NCBI GenBank assembly: GCA_902803305.1
Contig: CADCPL010000130.1
Coordinates: forward strand, 1 to 5,399
Length of the DNA stretch: 5,399 nucleotides
Reading direction: 5' to 3'
Origin: an uncultured Lachnospiraceae bacterium
GTDB taxonomy: Bacteria > Bacillota > Clostridia > Lachnospirales > Lachnospiraceae
The first letter of the stretch is position 1. Every line of letters starts with the position of its first letter. The notes under the pieces were generated by a model. That model saw only the letters and a list, made by a program, of their open reading frames with translations, searched no databases and was not told the origin of the DNA. Position numbers and translations under genes: made by a program. Shown one piece after another: positions 4,630 through 5,399 of this stretch.

Positions 4630-5399
4630 GTGAAGAGGGTACGGGTTTCAGACCTCCGCCCGGGAATGAAAACGGCGGAGGATGTTTTATCTTACAATAA
4701 TCAGATGATCGTACCAAAGGGTTCAACGCTTGATGATAAGATGATCACGCGTCTTGAATTCTATTCTGTATTGGCTGTTCGTATATCGGATGAAGAGGAA
4801 GAAGTCGAGGACAACACAAGCGGTGAGATAACTGAAAACTCCGCATATTCTCAAAAGGTCAAGAACAGCAAGCAATTCAAAAAATTCGAAGAATCATTTC
4901 TTGAGACTACGGAAAACTTCAAGGATAAACTTAAAAATATCGCTGAGCTCGGCGGAGATATAGACAGTGCGGAGATGGTCAAAAGCGTTACCGATCTTAT
5001 CGCAGAGGATATGACCGGACTGAGCGTATTTGACATGCTCCACAACATGAGGCAGTACGATGACTTTACATATATGCATTCGCTGAATGTCGCGCTGATA
5101 TGTAATGTTTTCGGCAAATGGCTCGGTATGCCGAGGAATGAAGTGGATATACTTACTCTCGGAGCTCTTCTTCATGATATCGGAAAGCTCAAGATACCTG
5201 ACACGATCATCAGAAAACCCGATAAACTGTCTCCGGCAGAGTACAACATAATCAAGACTCATTCCCTTCAGGGTTACAATATCCTTAAAGATAAGAATAT
5301 AGATGATAACGTCAAGCAGTGTGCGCTGATGCACCATGAGAGATGTGACGGATCGGGATATCCGCTCGGCCTTACAGCGGACAAGATCAACTCTTATGC
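4630..5399 (+). CDS. HD-GYP domain protein, probable cyclic-di-GMP phosphodiesterase (3' end outside window)
   Basis: The window holds 256 residues from a GTG start; the frame is still open at the end. Residues 1-52 (VRVSDLRPGMKTAEDV, then IVPKGSTLDD) form the small N-terminal domain often found before HD-GYP domains. Residues 53-125 are an acidic, lysine-rich helical linker. The HD-GYP domain begins near 130 and shows H150, H182-D183 and K186 (HDIGK), H211, H235-H236, and the signature HHERCDGSGYP (235-245). These match the metal-binding and GYP residues of enzymes that hydrolyse cyclic di-GMP. There is no membrane helix, signal peptide or receiver domain in the part seen, so it is probably cytoplasmic. 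It follows murA by 18 nt and is likely co-transcribed with it. Activity on c-di-GMP is inferred from the motifs; some HD-GYP proteins act on other cyclic dinucleotides. A GC-rich hairpin lies in codons 8-18. Confidence 0.92.
   Translation, partial: MKRVRVSDLRPGMKTAEDVLSYNNQMIVPKGSTLDDKMITRLEFYSVLAVRISDEEEEVEDNTSGEITENSAYSQKVKNSKQFKKFEESFLETTENFKDKLKNIAELGGDIDSAEMVKSVTDLIAEDMTGLSVFDMLHNMRQYDDFTYMHSLNVALICNVFGKWLGMPRNEVDILTLGALLHDIGKLKIPDTIIRKPDKLSPAEYNIIKTHSLQGYNILKDKNIDDNVKQCALMHHERCDGSGYPLGLTADKINSY
4653..4688 (+). other. GC-rich hairpin plus T4 in the first codons of the HD-GYP gene
   Basis: CCTCCGCC (4653-4660) and GGCGGAGG (4674-4681) are exact 8-bp inverted repeats with a 13-nt loop, followed three bases later by TTTT (4685-4688). 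The stem is seven-eighths G/C. It starts 21 nt after the start codon, in codons 8-18. It could be a weak intragenic terminator or slow early translation, or be chance in a conserved LRPGM segment. Confidence 0.3.

Noticed and set aside
4894..5337. Minus-strand open frame of 147 codons
   Set aside because: It lies opposite the HD-GYP domain, whose + frame carries the full signature; this is a shadow frame.

Overview
This window looks like chromosomal DNA of a low-to-moderate GC Firmicute, most likely a Lachnospiraceae member (Butyrivibrio/Roseburia-like). The pointers are the MurA N-terminus (MEQYIVKGGNPLVGEVEIGG), a membrane-anchored LysM-G5-M23 peptidase of clostridial type, an HD-GYP protein with a VSDLRPGM-type N-terminus, frequent AGA/AGG and ATA codons, and GGAGG-type ribosome binding sites. 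The assignment rests on remembered family resemblance, not on a search. All recognised genes read on the + strand.

Layout. Positions 1-168 are the 3' end of an unrecognised gene. Positions 169-645 hold no convincing gene but are unusually rich in structure: an 18-bp perfect palindrome across the upstream stop codon; a ~168-nt element (175-342) whose ends pair with each other around three adjacent hairpins, i.e. a four-way-junction fold; a 10-bp perfect hairpin; a pair of competing short hairpins; three 11-bp tandem repeats resembling a response-regulator site; and an extended -10 promoter overlapped by an inverted repeat. 

The promoter serves a gene for a 323-aa protein of unknown function (646-1617) with a charged N-terminus, a long predicted coiled coil and one C-terminal membrane helix. 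Eleven bases later begins a 524-aa membrane-anchored LysM/G5/M23 peptidoglycan endopeptidase (1629-3203). A new promoter (TTGCAT-17-TATAAT) in the 115-nt gap drives murA (3319-4611), the first committed enzyme of peptidoglycan precursor synthesis. An HD-GYP domain protein (4630 to the window end, cut off), a probable cyclic-di-GMP phosphodiesterase, follows 18 bases later in the same apparent operon.

Together this is a cell-wall neighbourhood: a probable envelope-associated coiled-coil protein, a wall hydrolase, a wall-precursor synthase and a second-messenger enzyme. Two downstream genes of the transcription units (the M23 gene and the HD-GYP gene) each carry a hairpin followed by a T run within their first ~27 codons, which could act as intragenic attenuators. 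The most novel-looking items are the 175-342 structured element, the terminator-like hairpin inside the M23 gene, the 11-bp repeats and the unknown coiled-coil membrane protein.
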